From the NCBI GenBank assembly GCA_958296035.1, contig OY282431.1, positions 744,001-808,000 of the forward strand: DNA of 64,000 bases, given 5' to 3'. This document shows, piece after piece, positions 27,561 to 37,138 of the stretch (position 1 is its first letter; the number at the start of each line of letters is the position of its first letter). This stretch comes from Paracoccaceae bacterium. GTDB lineage: Bacteria > Pseudomonadota > Alphaproteobacteria > Rhodobacterales > Rhodobacteraceae. The notes beneath the pieces were generated by a model. That model did no database searches, was not told the DNA's origin, and saw nothing but the letters and a program-made list of their open reading frames with translations. The translations under genes and the position numbers were made by a program.

Positions 27561-28433
27561 ATGGAGGCCACGAAAATCGGGATTGGCGAAGTGGAGAACA
27601 AGGACGCGATCGGCTTGCTCAAGCTGCAGATCGAATTTGGCGCGGATGTTGCCATGCAGGAAACCCCGATAAATCATTTCGAAACAAGCAGACAGGAAAT
27701 ACAGCGTGCCAACGCCGCCAAGAAAGTCCAGCAATCGCCACAGAGTCCGAACCTGCCCGGTCAACAGCACACCGAACAGCCAACCACAATGCCCACAGAG
27801 GCTGTAACTTCACATATAGATCCCGTAGCTGAGGCCCAAAGAATGGCTGCGTCGGCGCAAGATCTGGATCAATTGCGGACGGCGATAGCACAGTTCCCAC
27901 ACTGCAAGTTTCGCGAAGATGCGCGCAATCTGGTGTTTTGTGACGGCTCGGCGAATGCCAGGGTCATGATTGTCGGCGAGGCTCCGGGAGCCGAGGAAGA
28001 CAGGAAAGGAAAACCGTTTGTCGGAAAGTCTGGCAAGCTGCTTGACGCCATGTTTGCTGAAATCGGGCTGAGCAGGTTTTCCGATGACCAATACGGTCCA
28101 CTCTATATTTCCAACGTCGTCAACTGGCGGCCGCCAGGAAACAAGACTCCAACCAAAGACGATATCGATATGTTCAGACCATTCATCATGAAGCACATCG
28201 AATTGATCGCACCTCAAGTACTTGTCCTGCTTGGCAATCCCTCATGCCAGGCAATCCTGTGGAAGACCGGGATTACCAGGCTTCGCGGTCACTGGTACAA
28301 GCACGGGGACATTGATGTCAGACCGAGCTACCATCCGGCGTATCTGCTCCGAAGGGCAACCAAGAGGCAGGAATCGTGGCAGGATTTGCTTGCGATCAAG
28401 AAAAGATTGCGGAGTGTCAGCCATGAACAGTGA
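27561..28433 (+). CDS. Uracil-DNA glycosylase, family 4-like
   Basis: A 290-residue DNA repair enzyme that removes uracil from DNA. The core (about residues 115-285) has VMIVGEAPGAEEDRKGKPFV, the YISNVVNWRPPGNKTPTKDD stretch and RPSYHPAYLLR, the motifs of UDG4. The first 90 residues are a long low-complexity extension rich in Gln, Thr and Pro. Family 4 enzymes bind a 4Fe-4S cluster. Here the place where a cluster Cys usually stands before RPF is Phe (DMFRPFI), and only one Cys (PHCKF) is obvious before the core, so cluster binding is doubtful. The ATG at 27561 follows the IS1 scrap, so the start may be altered. It overlaps moaB by 11 bp. Confidence 0.85.
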   Translation: MEATKIGIGEVENKDAIGLLKLQIEFGADVAMQETPINHFETSRQEIQRANAAKKVQQSPQSPNLPGQQHTEQPTTMPTEAVTSHIDPVAEAQRMAASAQDLDQLRTAIAQFPHCKFREDARNLVFCDGSANARVMIVGEAPGAEEDRKGKPFVGKSGKLLDAMFAEIGLSRFSDDQYGPLYISNVVNWRPPGNKTPTKDDIDMFRPFIMKHIELIAPQVLVLLGNPSCQAILWKTGITRLRGHWYKHGDIDVRPSYHPAYLLRRATKRQESWQDLLAIKKRLRSVSHEQ

Positions 28434-28977
28434 TAGCAGGATGGATGGCTTCTTACCGGTTAATGTAGCCATTCTAACCGTATCGGATACGCGTAGTTTC
28501 AATGATGATAAATCAGGAGACCTGCTTGAAAATCGGGCGGTTGCCGCCGGCCACTGCGTCGTCGCACGCCACATCGTTCGTGACCAGCTGGAGCGCATTG
28601 TTGACACACTGACAAAATGGTCCGCCCGTCTGGACATTGATGTGATAATCTCAACCGGAGGTACAGGGCTGACCGGGCGGGATATCACGGTCGAGGCACA
28701 CAAGGCGGTGTACGACAAGGAAATCTCGGCCTTCGGCACGATGTTTACAATCGTATCAATGGAAAAAATTGGCACGTCCGCCGTGCAGTCCCGGGCTTGC
28801 GCAGGTGTAGCCAACGGCACCTATTGTTTTGCTCTCCCAGGTTCGCCTGGCGCCTGTGCGGATGCCTGGGATCGAATCCTGCAGCCGCAGTTCGACGTTG
28901 CACACAAACCTTGCAACTTTGTTGAAATCATGCCTCGCCTGAACGAACACCTGTCCGGGAAATCACCATTGGTTTGA
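28423..28977 (+). CDS. moaB: Molybdenum cofactor biosynthesis protein B
   Basis: A MoaB/MogA-family protein of 184 residues that acts in molybdopterin adenylylation or a related step. Family motifs are VAILTVSDTRSFNDDKSGD, the IISTGGTGLTGRDITVEA molybdopterin-binding loop and FALPGSPGACADAWD. The reading frame is open upstream, but ATG 28423 gives the right N-terminus and overlaps the end of the glycosylase gene, so the two are probably co-transcribed. This pairing is common in Alphaproteobacteria. Confidence 0.93.
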   Translation: MNSDSRMDGFLPVNVAILTVSDTRSFNDDKSGDLLENRAVAAGHCVVARHIVRDQLERIVDTLTKWSARLDIDVIISTGGTGLTGRDITVEAHKAVYDKEISAFGTMFTIVSMEKIGTSAVQSRACAGVANGTYCFALPGSPGACADAWDRILQPQFDVAHKPCNFVEIMPRLNEHLSGKSPLV

Positions 28978-29466
28978 ATTGGCCAGTCTCCTGGACTTGC
29001 CACGTCTTTGCCACGATTGCCGAGTTTCAGGAAGGACTCCCCTAAAGCTGGGCGCAGAACTTTGTCAGTTGATCGGTGGCGTACAATAATGCGGTCCCTG
29101 TCACGCAAACTGTGAGCCAGTCGATAACGTCAGGGCACTGGACAAGAAAATCGATTTGCTCCGAGTTTGAACCACACATACTTGTCGAGAGTTCGGGGCA
29201 GTACCTGGAACAATCCCAAAGGTAGAACAGCGAATCGCCCCGGCAATCAAGGCAGTGAATCTACCAGTGCGTGTACCTTCGGACAATTACAGTCGAGTCC
29301 CTGCTATTTCTTGTGTTGAAAATGTTCGAGCTCGCTGAACATTGAACGGGCGTCTTGATTCGACATGGCTTGGCAGCAGAGAGGCCAGTAACACCCGCGT
29401 CAGGCCAGAGCATCTGGAGGCGTGATTGCCACGGTTGATGATCGGGTTCGTTTCACCCACTCATGT
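28978..29466. other. Gene-free stretch
   Basis: About 490 bp between the converging moaB and DsbD-like genes. No gene, RNA or clear terminator was found. Confidence 0.35.
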
Positions 29467-30369
29467 TTAGCAACCCTGAATTTGCTGTGTGCCATTCCTC
29501 GAAACTAGCGTGAGCAGAAGTTCGGATTTGTTGATTGCCGACACGCTTTCTGCACTAGCTTCGGCGACAGCCTGCAGAGTGCCGTCGGCGTTGCGGGCCA
29601 CCTTCGTTGTTTCGAACCGAACATTCGGGTGTTCATATTCAAACACTGCATACGGCAGGGAATCTTCGCCAATACCCTTCGCATCAATCCTTGATGTTAC
29701 CCGAATTCGTCCGTTTTCAACCTTTAACTCACATTCGTAGGAAAAGCCGACTTTAGGAATCCTGTGTAGAATCGGTCGATTTCTTATCGCTGCAACAATC
29801 CGGGCGTCAGGTTTCGAATTGGCAGGCGTCAATTGCTCCACCAGATCGTAAGTTACCGGTATACAGACCTCTCTGCACACACCAAACACTACCTGTGCTA
29901 CAATATGAACTGGCTCGTCACCACGTGCCGGATGCAGCACAAGGGGTAAAATCACCCTGTTGCGGTAACCGACAATCTCATACCCGGACAGTTCAATGAG
30001 TGACGGCTCTGGCCACAAGACTCGCACGGTCGCAACGTTTCGACTTCCGGTCCAGTCGACCTGCAGGGGGATTCCGTACATTCCCGGTGACCGCCAATAT
30101 GTGTACCAACCCTTGGCTAACCGAAAATGCAAACCCGCGTAGTGAATCCTTTCTTGCTCGTGGCCTTCTCTCCAACCGGGTTCGAGCGTTAGAGAAACAA
30201 TCTCCTCCAGTTCCGGGAAAGGCGACAACGCGTATGAACCGGATTGAGGATCTGTGTTTTCGGCCACAACCGAAATTCCGGTCACAAGCATGCCGACCAC
30301 GATGCAAAATCGAATCAAGTGCTGTGTAAACAGCTTGCAATGGCGGTCAAATTTCAGAAACTCGGTCAT
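29467..30369 (-). CDS. Secreted protein with DsbD N-terminal-like domain
   Basis: About 300 residues. A hydrophobic segment (LIRFCIVVGMLVTGISVVA, about residues 18-36 from the ATG at 30369) looks like a signal peptide or anchor. The mature part has the LHFRLAKGWYTYWRSPGMYG block and VFGVCREVCIPVTYDL. This is the Cys-x3-Cys pattern of the periplasmic alpha domain found in DsbD/ScsB-like proteins. There is no DsbD-type membrane domain, so it cannot itself carry electrons across the membrane. Such single-domain proteins are usually encoded next to yqgE in Alphaproteobacteria, as here. A role in periplasmic thiol chemistry is likely but not proven. Confidence 0.8.
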   Translation of the reverse strand: MTEFLKFDRHCKLFTQHLIRFCIVVGMLVTGISVVAENTDPQSGSYALSPFPELEEIVSLTLEPGWREGHEQERIHYAGLHFRLAKGWYTYWRSPGMYGIPLQVDWTGSRNVATVRVLWPEPSLIELSGYEIVGYRNRVILPLVLHPARGDEPVHIVAQVVFGVCREVCIPVTYDLVEQLTPANSKPDARIVAAIRNRPILHRIPKVGFSYECELKVENGRIRVTSRIDAKGIGEDSLPYAVFEYEHPNVRFETTKVARNADGTLQAVAEASAESVSAINKSELLLTLVSRNGTQQIQGC

Positions 30370-30490
30370 ACTTGTTGCCTGGCCACCCAAAAGGTTGTTT
30401 TGGTCACGCGAATGTGTTGAAGTTAATCAGCACAATGCCCAGAATCAATTTGTCGGCGATCAATGTTGCTTTATCACTAGGACACTTGCC

Positions 30491-31063
30491 ATGGTTAAGG
30501 ACTACTCGCCCCAGTACCTGTCAGGAAAATTGCTAATCGCGATGCCCGGAATGTCTGATCCGCGATTCGCAAAGAGCGTCGTTCTGATGCTTGATCATGA
30601 CGAATCGAGAGCAACTGGCGTGGTGATCAATAAACCGGCGGGATTCATGCAATTCGGCTCAGAGCATGTTGTTGAAGGCGAGGGACCTCCGGATTCGGAA
30701 CAGATTCCAGTCTATTATGGTGGCCCTATCGACAAGGAAGTTGCCATCATCGTTCATTCGTCGGACCGAGCTGATTACGAGTCCACGATGAAAGTGACCG
30801 ATGATCTGTGCGTCACGAGCACGCCACATATTCTGGAGGATATCTGGGTCGGAAATGGACCACTGAGCCGCCTCTTCGTACTCGGCTATGCCGGTTGGGG
30901 TGCCGGTCAGCTCGAAGGAGAACTTCAACAGAATGCCTGGCTTGTCGGAAACGGTTCCCCAAAGCTGGTGTTCGATACCAAAGCCAGCGAGAAGTGGTCG
31001 GCTGCGGTTCAGTCATTGGGCATCAATCCCAACAAGCTATCGTCAGCAGGCGGCAACGCCTGA
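30491..31063 (+). CDS. yqgE: YqgE/AlgH family protein (DUF179)
   Basis: A 190-residue single-domain protein. Family landmarks are SGKLLIAMPGMSDPRFAKSV, a GVVINKP block, the YYGGPIDKE segment and LFVLGYAGWGAGQLEGEL. Molecular function of the family remains unclear. The ATG at 30491 is chosen from the family N-terminus although the frame is open upstream. It is divergent from the DsbD-like gene with about 120 bp between them, which should hold both promoters. Confidence 0.93.
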   Translation: MVKDYSPQYLSGKLLIAMPGMSDPRFAKSVVLMLDHDESRATGVVINKPAGFMQFGSEHVVEGEGPPDSEQIPVYYGGPIDKEVAIIVHSSDRADYESTMKVTDDLCVTSTPHILEDIWVGNGPLSRLFVLGYAGWGAGQLEGELQQNAWLVGNGSPKLVFDTKASEKWSAAVQSLGINPNKLSSAGGNA

Positions 31064-31324
31064 ATTCGAACTTTCTCGGTATCACAGAATAGTGCTGCAC
31101 CAGCGTGGCAGCCAACGGCATTAGGATCAGGCTATTTTCAACCAACTTGGTCACGCACACAGTTGCGTGAGGCTCGGAGGCACCGTTAGCCGCAATGCCG
31201 CCAGTGCAGATGGTGCCTAAAGCGTTTTTCAGCGTCGAATAGCGAGAGTTGGGAGAAGGGACCCGCTTCGATTGCAAGTTTGCCTGTTGAGAACGCCATC
31301 GGTGCATTGCCGTGGCCTTAGTCG

Positions 31325-32314
31325 TCAGGGAGTCCACCGGCCTGCTTGATGCTCATTCGCAAAACGGATGCAACGTGTGGCTCTGTGCGGCGTAACTTCG
31401 ACCAAATTCGCCGGTTGTTCACTACAAATGGATTGCGCATATGGACAGCGCGGCACCAGGCGGCAGGTCTGCGGCGGTTCGATCGGGGAGATTGGCTCGC
31501 CCTCAAGAACAATGCGTTGCTTGCGCTGTCGAGGATGATTGATGGGCGTTGCCAGAACGAGTGCCTGAGTGTACGGATGATAGTGGCTGGCCAGCACCGA
31601 AGCAGTCGGACCAGATTCAACGATTTGCCCAAGGTACATGACAGCGACCCGATCGGCGAGCATCGAGACGACTGCCAGATCGTGTGAAATGAACAGGTAG
31701 GCAAGCTGCATCTGTTGCTGCAAGTCCTGCAGCAGGTTGAGAATTTGTGCCTCAACAGAGACATCAAGTGCTGAGGTCGGTTCGTCGAGAATCAAGAGCT
31801 TTGGTCGAGTTGCTAGTGCCCGGGCAATTCCCACCCGCTGCTGTTGTCCACCTGAGAGGGTATGCGCGTATCGGTCAATGTGTTCCTTGCCCAGACCAAC
31901 CATGTGAAAAAGTTCAGAGACTCTTGCTGGTATCTCGGCCTTGCCTACAATCCGGTGGAGCAGGAGGGGTTCGGCAACCAGATTTCCGACCTTGTGGCGC
32001 GGGTTGAGCGATTCGAGCGGCTCCTGGTAAACCATCTGCATCTGAGGTCTGAGCGCACGCACTTCGGGTTCGGAAAGTTCACTGATATCCTTGCCATCAA
32101 GCAGAACACTTCCAGCGGTCGGTTCTTCAAGCCGCAATATGCACCGGCCCACGGTGGACTTTCCACTGCCGCTTTCCCCGACCAGTGCCAGGGTTTCGCC
32201 GGCCTGCAAAGTCAGCGAAACGTTATCTGCTGCAACGAGGTTTCGATACCTAAGCAATCCTGATCGAATCGGATAATGTTTGTAGAGTCCAGAAACTTCC
32301 AGAAGTGGGGACAT
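31325..32314 (-). CDS. Peptide/opine-type ABC importer, ATP-binding protein (DppF/OppF-like)
   Basis: About 329 residues. ABC motifs are Walker A GESGSGKS, signature LSGGQQQR and Walker B LLILDEPTSALD. The C-terminal cysteine- and proline-containing extension (about 280-320, PRCPYAQSICSEQP) is the Oligo_HPY domain of peptide importers. The N-terminal LYKHYPIRSGLLRY is typical of DppF. The ATG at 32314 overlaps the stop of the preceding ATPase gene (ATGA). It is the last gene of a five-gene importer that follows an amidohydrolase and a SelA-like gene on the same strand. Confidence 0.9.
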   Translation of the reverse strand: MSPLLEVSGLYKHYPIRSGLLRYRNLVAADNVSLTLQAGETLALVGESGSGKSTVGRCILRLEEPTAGSVLLDGKDISELSEPEVRALRPQMQMVYQEPLESLNPRHKVGNLVAEPLLLHRIVGKAEIPARVSELFHMVGLGKEHIDRYAHTLSGGQQQRVGIARALATRPKLLILDEPTSALDVSVEAQILNLLQDLQQQMQLAYLFISHDLAVVSMLADRVAVMYLGQIVESGPTASVLASHYHPYTQALVLATPINHPRQRKQRIVLEGEPISPIEPPQTCRLVPRCPYAQSICSEQPANLVEVTPHRATRCIRFANEHQAGRWTP

Positions 32315-33327
32315 CAGGCCAGCTCCTGCCACCTGTGACAGGCAATATGGTGGCCTGGTGCTGTCTGTTCGAGGCGCGGGACTTTCACTCGGCAAATGTC
32401 TCTGGCATGCGCACAGCGTGGGTGAAAGGGACACCCGTCTGGTCGATTTTTCAGCTCAGGGACCTGGCCCGGAATGTTCTCGATTTCAGTGTGGCGACCG
32501 ACGCGGGCGCGTGCAGCCAACAGCCCGCGAGTATATGGATGCCCAGGTGAATCAAAAATTTTGGCGACCGGAGCTTCTTCCAGGATCGACCCTGCATACA
32601 TTACAGCCACCCGGTCACATAACTCCGCGATGACCCCGAAGTTGTGCGTAATGACAATCTGGGTGAGATTGTGCTCCTGCCTTAGTCGCAGCAACAGTTG
32701 AATGATTTGATGCTGAATTGTCACGTCGAGGGCCGTCGTGGGCTCGTCTGCAAGCAGGAGTGCAGGTGAAGATGACAGGGCCAGTGCAATCATGGCACGT
32801 TGTGCCATGCCGCCGGACAACTGGTGGGCGTAGCGCTTCAATACAGAGTCTGGGTCCGGCAGCCCGACATCGGCTAGCAGCTCCTTGGCTCGGATTGTCG
32901 CTGCACGGCCCTGCAGCCCGGAGTGAACCTTGAGCACCTCCTTCAGCATCTTGCCGACAGAAAAGACAGGGTTTAGGGACGCCCGCGGATTCTGAAAGAT
33001 CATTGATATCTGGCTGCCGCGAATCGAGCGCATTTGAGCGGCGTCCAGGCCGAGCAGATCCTGACCCAGAAACAACACGCGCCCGCTGGCAATTCTGCCG
33101 GGAGGTGCTAGCAGCCTGGCGATAGACAAGGCTGTTACGGTCTTGCCTGACCCACTTTCGCCGACAATGCCGACAATCTGGCCTGCCATTGCTGCCAGAT
33201 CAATGCCGGCAAGAACCAGTATATCTTCATCCGGCAAGCAGAACTCGACACGCAGGTCCTCGACACGAAGTACCTCTGCGCTACCCTTTCGGTGCACCGA
33301 ATCCAGGTCCAGAGAGCAGTGCATCAC
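32314..33327 (-). CDS. Peptide/opine-type ABC importer, ATP-binding protein (DppD/OppD-like)
   Basis: A 337-residue ATPase with Walker A GESGSGKT, signature LSGGMAQR and Walker B LLLADEPTTALD. An Oligo_HPY C-terminal domain is present (CPFHPRCAHARDICRVKVP). It pairs with the DppF-like ATPase as a heterodimer in the membrane complex. The ATG overlaps the stop of the upstream permease gene by 4 bp. An internal start a few codons later is possible. Confidence 0.9.
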   Translation of the reverse strand: MMHCSLDLDSVHRKGSAEVLRVEDLRVEFCLPDEDILVLAGIDLAAMAGQIVGIVGESGSGKTVTALSIARLLAPPGRIASGRVLFLGQDLLGLDAAQMRSIRGSQISMIFQNPRASLNPVFSVGKMLKEVLKVHSGLQGRAATIRAKELLADVGLPDPDSVLKRYAHQLSGGMAQRAMIALALSSSPALLLADEPTTALDVTIQHQIIQLLLRLRQEHNLTQIVITHNFGVIAELCDRVAVMYAGSILEEAPVAKIFDSPGHPYTRGLLAARARVGRHTEIENIPGQVPELKNRPDGCPFHPRCAHARDICRVKVPRLEQTAPGHHIACHRWQELA

Positions 33328-34187
33328 CAGCGCCTGGGATCCAGAAGATCCTGCAAACCATCACCGATAAGGTTGAAGCCCATGACAGTTATAGCAATGG
33401 CAAGCCCTGGAAAGAATGAAATCCACCACTGGCCTGCGATGATTCTCGGTGCCCCCAAGCCAATCATGACTCCCCACTCGGGTGTCGGCAGGTGCACACC
33501 GAGGCCAATGAAGCTGAGACCAGCTGCGTCGAGAATCGCCCAGCCGCACTGCAATGTGGACTGGACAAAAATAGGAGCCAGACTATTGGGCAGCAAATGC
33601 CAGGTCAGAATTCGGAAGTCCGAAGCTCCCACACCTCTCGCAGCCAGCGCATAGAGCGATTCGCGTATGACCAGAAACCGGCTGCGCGATAAGCGGGCGT
33701 AAACCGGTACGTTGACAAACGCGATGGCGATAATCAGATTGGGAATGCTTGGCCCAAGGACACCGGCGATTGCCATCGCCAAAATAAAACCCGGAAACGC
33801 TGCCACGATGTCCATCAGACGCATAAGGACCTCGTCGATCCGGCCGCCGTAATAACCGGCAATAACGCCGACACTTGATCCGGCAATTAATCCAAATGCG
33901 ACGGCGCCCAGGCCAATGCCAAAATCTATCCTGATTCCGTAAAGCACCCTGGAAAAAATGTCTTCTCCGAATATCCCGGTGCCGAACAGGTGGTCCCAGG
34001 ATGGTGGCTGCATCTTCTCCCGTGGATTGAGAGCATAAGGATCGTAGGGAGCGATCAAGGGTGCCAGTAAGCCGAGAACGCCAAGGCCAAGGATGATGAA
34101 GAAGCCGAATGCAGTGACAGGGTTGCGGCGGCACCACCTGGCGAGCGCTGTCAGACCGGGCACGATCTGTTCTTGTGGGCCGATCAC
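33324..34187 (-). CDS. Peptide/opine-type ABC importer, permease (DppC-like)
   Basis: A 287-residue inner-membrane permease with about six helices. The N-terminal soluble stretch and FGTGIFGEDIFSRVLYG are typical of DppC/OppC. The cytoplasmic EAA-like loop reads LAARGVGASDFRILTWHLLP, which contacts the ATPases. It lies between the DppB-like permease (1 bp upstream) and the DppD-like ATPase (overlapping). Confidence 0.92.
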   Translation of the reverse strand: MIGPQEQIVPGLTALARWCRRNPVTAFGFFIILGLGVLGLLAPLIAPYDPYALNPREKMQPPSWDHLFGTGIFGEDIFSRVLYGIRIDFGIGLGAVAFGLIAGSSVGVIAGYYGGRIDEVLMRLMDIVAAFPGFILAMAIAGVLGPSIPNLIIAIAFVNVPVYARLSRSRFLVIRESLYALAARGVGASDFRILTWHLLPNSLAPIFVQSTLQCGWAILDAAGLSFIGLGVHLPTPEWGVMIGLGAPRIIAGQWWISFFPGLAIAITVMGFNLIGDGLQDLLDPRRW

Positions 34188-34188
34188 G

Positions 34189-35196
34189 CTAGAGCCTCAC
34201 GCGGGGATCAAGCAGAACATACAGAATGTCGACGAACAGAAAGAGCAGGACATAGACCGTCGTCGAATAGAGTATGAATCCCTGGAGGGCAGGGTAGTCG
34301 CTAGAGGCGATGGCATTGTAGACATAGCGACCCAAACCCGGCCAGGCAAATACGTTCTCCACCAGGACCACCCCGCCCAGCAGATATCCATAAACAATGG
34401 CGATCATCGTGATTACCGGCAAAATTGCGTTGCGCAGGGCGTGACGGAAGACGATTGAGCTTTCGGACAAACCCAGTGAACGTGCAGCACGCGTGTAGTC
34501 CGACTCGAGAGCCTCGATCATGCTGGCGCGAGTAATGCGCGCCAGTGGAGCCATGGCCGCGAAAGCCAGTACTGATGCAGGCAGGATGATTGACTGCACC
34601 GAACTCTTCAGTGCCTTCCAGTTGCCGGTCAGCAAAGAATCAATTGTATACAGACCGCTTATGCGATCGGGGGGTGGAATTATGATACCGATCCTGCCCT
34701 GGGGCGCAGGTAGCCAGTGCAGCAGGAAAAAGAAGACATAGATTGCAACCAGGCTTACCCAGAACACCGGCATGGCAACGCCGAATACTGCTAACACCCG
34801 AGAGATGTGGTCGATCCAGGTGCCACGCCAAACGGCGGCGGCGATGCCGAGAGGGACGGATAGCGCTATCGCCGTCAACATTGCGAACAGCGTCAACTCG
34901 AAAGTTGGCATGAACCGTGATTTGAGATCGTCGAGGACAGGCTGATTGGTTACAAAGGAATCACCAAAGTCACCACGCGATACGCCTTCTATGTAGCGCA
35001 GGTACTGAACCCAAATTGGATCATTGAGTCCGGCATTCTCGGCGATTCGATCGCGTGTCTCCTGGCTTGCCAACGGGCTAACCATGAGATCAATTGGATT
35101 GCCCGGGATAACGCGTGTCAACGTGAATGTGACAACTGTCACACCGAGCAACACGGGGATCAACAGCAAGAGTCGCCGAGCAATGAAAACAGACAT
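34189..35196 (-). CDS. Peptide/opine-type ABC importer, permease (DppB-like)
   Basis: A 335-residue permease. The beginning (MSVFIARRLLLLIPVLLGVT) and TRVIPGNPIDLM are textbook DppB. The EAA loop reads YTRAARSLGLSESSIVFRHA. It follows the binding-protein gene after 105 bp and precedes the second permease directly, so the five importer genes form one transcription unit. Confidence 0.93.
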   Translation of the reverse strand: MSVFIARRLLLLIPVLLGVTVVTFTLTRVIPGNPIDLMVSPLASQETRDRIAENAGLNDPIWVQYLRYIEGVSRGDFGDSFVTNQPVLDDLKSRFMPTFELTLFAMLTAIALSVPLGIAAAVWRGTWIDHISRVLAVFGVAMPVFWVSLVAIYVFFFLLHWLPAPQGRIGIIIPPPDRISGLYTIDSLLTGNWKALKSSVQSIILPASVLAFAAMAPLARITRASMIEALESDYTRAARSLGLSESSIVFRHALRNAILPVITMIAIVYGYLLGGVVLVENVFAWPGLGRYVYNAIASSDYPALQGFILYSTTVYVLLFLFVDILYVLLDPRVRL

Positions 35197-35301
35197 GCCG
35201 CGTGGATCAAGTATGTCGCCGAGCGCAGAACATGTTGATCATATCTGCCAGAATGTAATCGATTTGAGGAGCCGGCAGGAACCGGCCCCTCATCAAGCTA
35301 C

Positions 35302-36915
35302 CTATTCCTTGTACAGGTGCTGGTATCGCGTGAGATTGTCGGCCGAGAAAAACACATAACCCTTCACGTTTGAACGCATCGCAAGAATATGTTCGGGCTG
35401 GTACAGCAACACCCAAGGTGCCTCGTCGAGCAGAATGCGCTGAATTTCCTGTAGTGCAGCATCTCTGGCTGCCATGTCGGTGCTGATCGTATGTTCCTTG
35501 ATCAGGTCGTCGACAGTTTGATTGGCATAATTGGCGTAGTTGCAGCAGCTGTGATGGAATTTCCAGTAGACGTGGTAGTAAGGCTCGTTGTTGATCGAAA
35601 TCCAGAAGTTTGTGTAGAAGAAAACCAGCTCGTGTTTCTGGATTTTTTCAAAATACGCCGCACCGGGAAGCTCCTGAATCTGCACGTCAATGCCTATGCC
35701 ACGAAGTGCTTCCTGAACGAAGACGGCCGTTTCCTTGGCCTCCTGGCTACCGATCGGAATTTCGAAGACGGTCGAAAACCCGTCGGGAAGCCCGGCCTGA
35801 TCAAGCAATTCTTTCGCCTTTTCAAGATTCTGACTGTAGACGAAGAACTCATCGGTATGTCCCGGCGTGCCCTTGGGAATAGGACTCTTCAACTGGATTG
35901 CGTACCCGTTCATCACATCATTGACGATCGTATCGTACGGAACGGCATATGAAATTGCCTGCCGAACGAGCTTGTTGTCGAAGGGCGCAACCTCGTTGTT
36001 CATGCCGATATATGAAATGGTGCGGCTCGTGTTGCGGTGAACCGTAATGTCGGGATTGGCTTCAAGTGCCGGAATATCGACAGTTGGGAGTTCCATAGCG
36101 ATGTCCACTGCGCCGCTGACCAACTGAGCCAAACGGCTTGATGGATCAGGAATGACCTGGAATACGATGCGCTCGATATGCGCCGGTTCCCCGAAATAAT
36201 TTTCGTTGCGGACAAGCACGTATTGATTGCCGGGATCCCTGCTTTCCAGCCGATACGGCCCCTGCTCGGTTCCGCGGGTATCAGACTTGAGCCATTCGTG
36301 GGCTGAGGGGTCGTCGTCCGTCATGTGCGGCCCAACCACGTTTGGATTCAGTATCGAGTTGCCTGCTTGCGCCATGTTGCCGAACAGCAAGGAATTCGCA
36401 CGGTCGAGATGAATGGCAATAGTCTTGGAGTCGATGAGTTCGATGTGGTGCTTGTCCGGTACCTCCGCCAGGGCCATATTGCCTACGGTAACACCTTGCT
36501 GATCGAACAGTCTGTCGAACGTGAACTTGACAGATTCTGCGGTCAATGGATCGCCATTCGAGAATTTCAGACCATCCCGCATTGTGAACGTTACCGTCGT
36601 CCCGTCCTCGGTCCATTCGAAACTCTCTGCAAGGCCGCCGACAAAGCTGTTGGGATCACCGACCATCGTTCCATCATCCATAGTCACAACTTCATAATCT
36701 ATGAGCCATGAATAAACATTGGTCAAGAATTCCCAGGTATTGATGTTGCCGCTGGTAAGGGTTGGATCAATGTTTTGCAGATCTCTTGACACGGCAATGA
36801 TCAGCGTGTTCTCGTCTGATTGCGCATGGGCTGCAAAAGTGTTTCCGAACACAAGACCGGCAGCGAGTGTCGCAATCAGGAAAATCCTGCGCGATAGCAG
36901 CATTATGTTGTGCAT
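35302..36915 (-). CDS. Peptide/opine-type ABC importer, periplasmic binding protein (SBP_bac_5)
   Basis: A 537-residue secreted protein. The signal peptide is clear (FLIATLAAGLVFGNTFAAHA, cut near residue 32). The family-5 signature region TMRDGLKFSNGDPLTAESVK, followed by FTFDRL, binds the N-terminal lobe. The ligand could be a dipeptide, opine or other amine compound; the pocket cannot be read from sequence. Co-location with an amidohydrolase and a PLP enzyme favours a nitrogen-containing substrate rather than plain peptides. Confidence 0.92.
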   Translation of the reverse strand: MHNIMLLSRRIFLIATLAAGLVFGNTFAAHAQSDENTLIIAVSRDLQNIDPTLTSGNINTWEFLTNVYSWLIDYEVVTMDDGTMVGDPNSFVGGLAESFEWTEDGTTVTFTMRDGLKFSNGDPLTAESVKFTFDRLFDQQGVTVGNMALAEVPDKHHIELIDSKTIAIHLDRANSLLFGNMAQAGNSILNPNVVGPHMTDDDPSAHEWLKSDTRGTEQGPYRLESRDPGNQYVLVRNENYFGEPAHIERIVFQVIPDPSSRLAQLVSGAVDIAMELPTVDIPALEANPDITVHRNTSRTISYIGMNNEVAPFDNKLVRQAISYAVPYDTIVNDVMNGYAIQLKSPIPKGTPGHTDEFFVYSQNLEKAKELLDQAGLPDGFSTVFEIPIGSQEAKETAVFVQEALRGIGIDVQIQELPGAAYFEKIQKHELVFFYTNFWISINNEPYYHVYWKFHHSCCNYANYANQTVDDLIKEHTISTDMAARDAALQEIQRILLDEAPWVLLYQPEHILAMRSNVKGYVFFSADNLTRYQHLYKE

Positions 36916-37138
36916 TAGTTAGTCCTCCTTAATCGCAAACCGCCTTGGGGTGCCGGAAGAGCGAACCGCTTCCCTGGCAGCAGGACCCGCGGCGATTGCA
37001 TAATTCTAGAACCATTCTGCCGATACCTCCCGCCAGGCAGGGCAGAGGGATCGGTGCTAGGTCTTGATCAAGCCTATCACGCCGACGGTGTGTCAACAAG
37101 CGTCGGTGCCAGTTCTACGGATCGGTTCGTGGAGCGAT

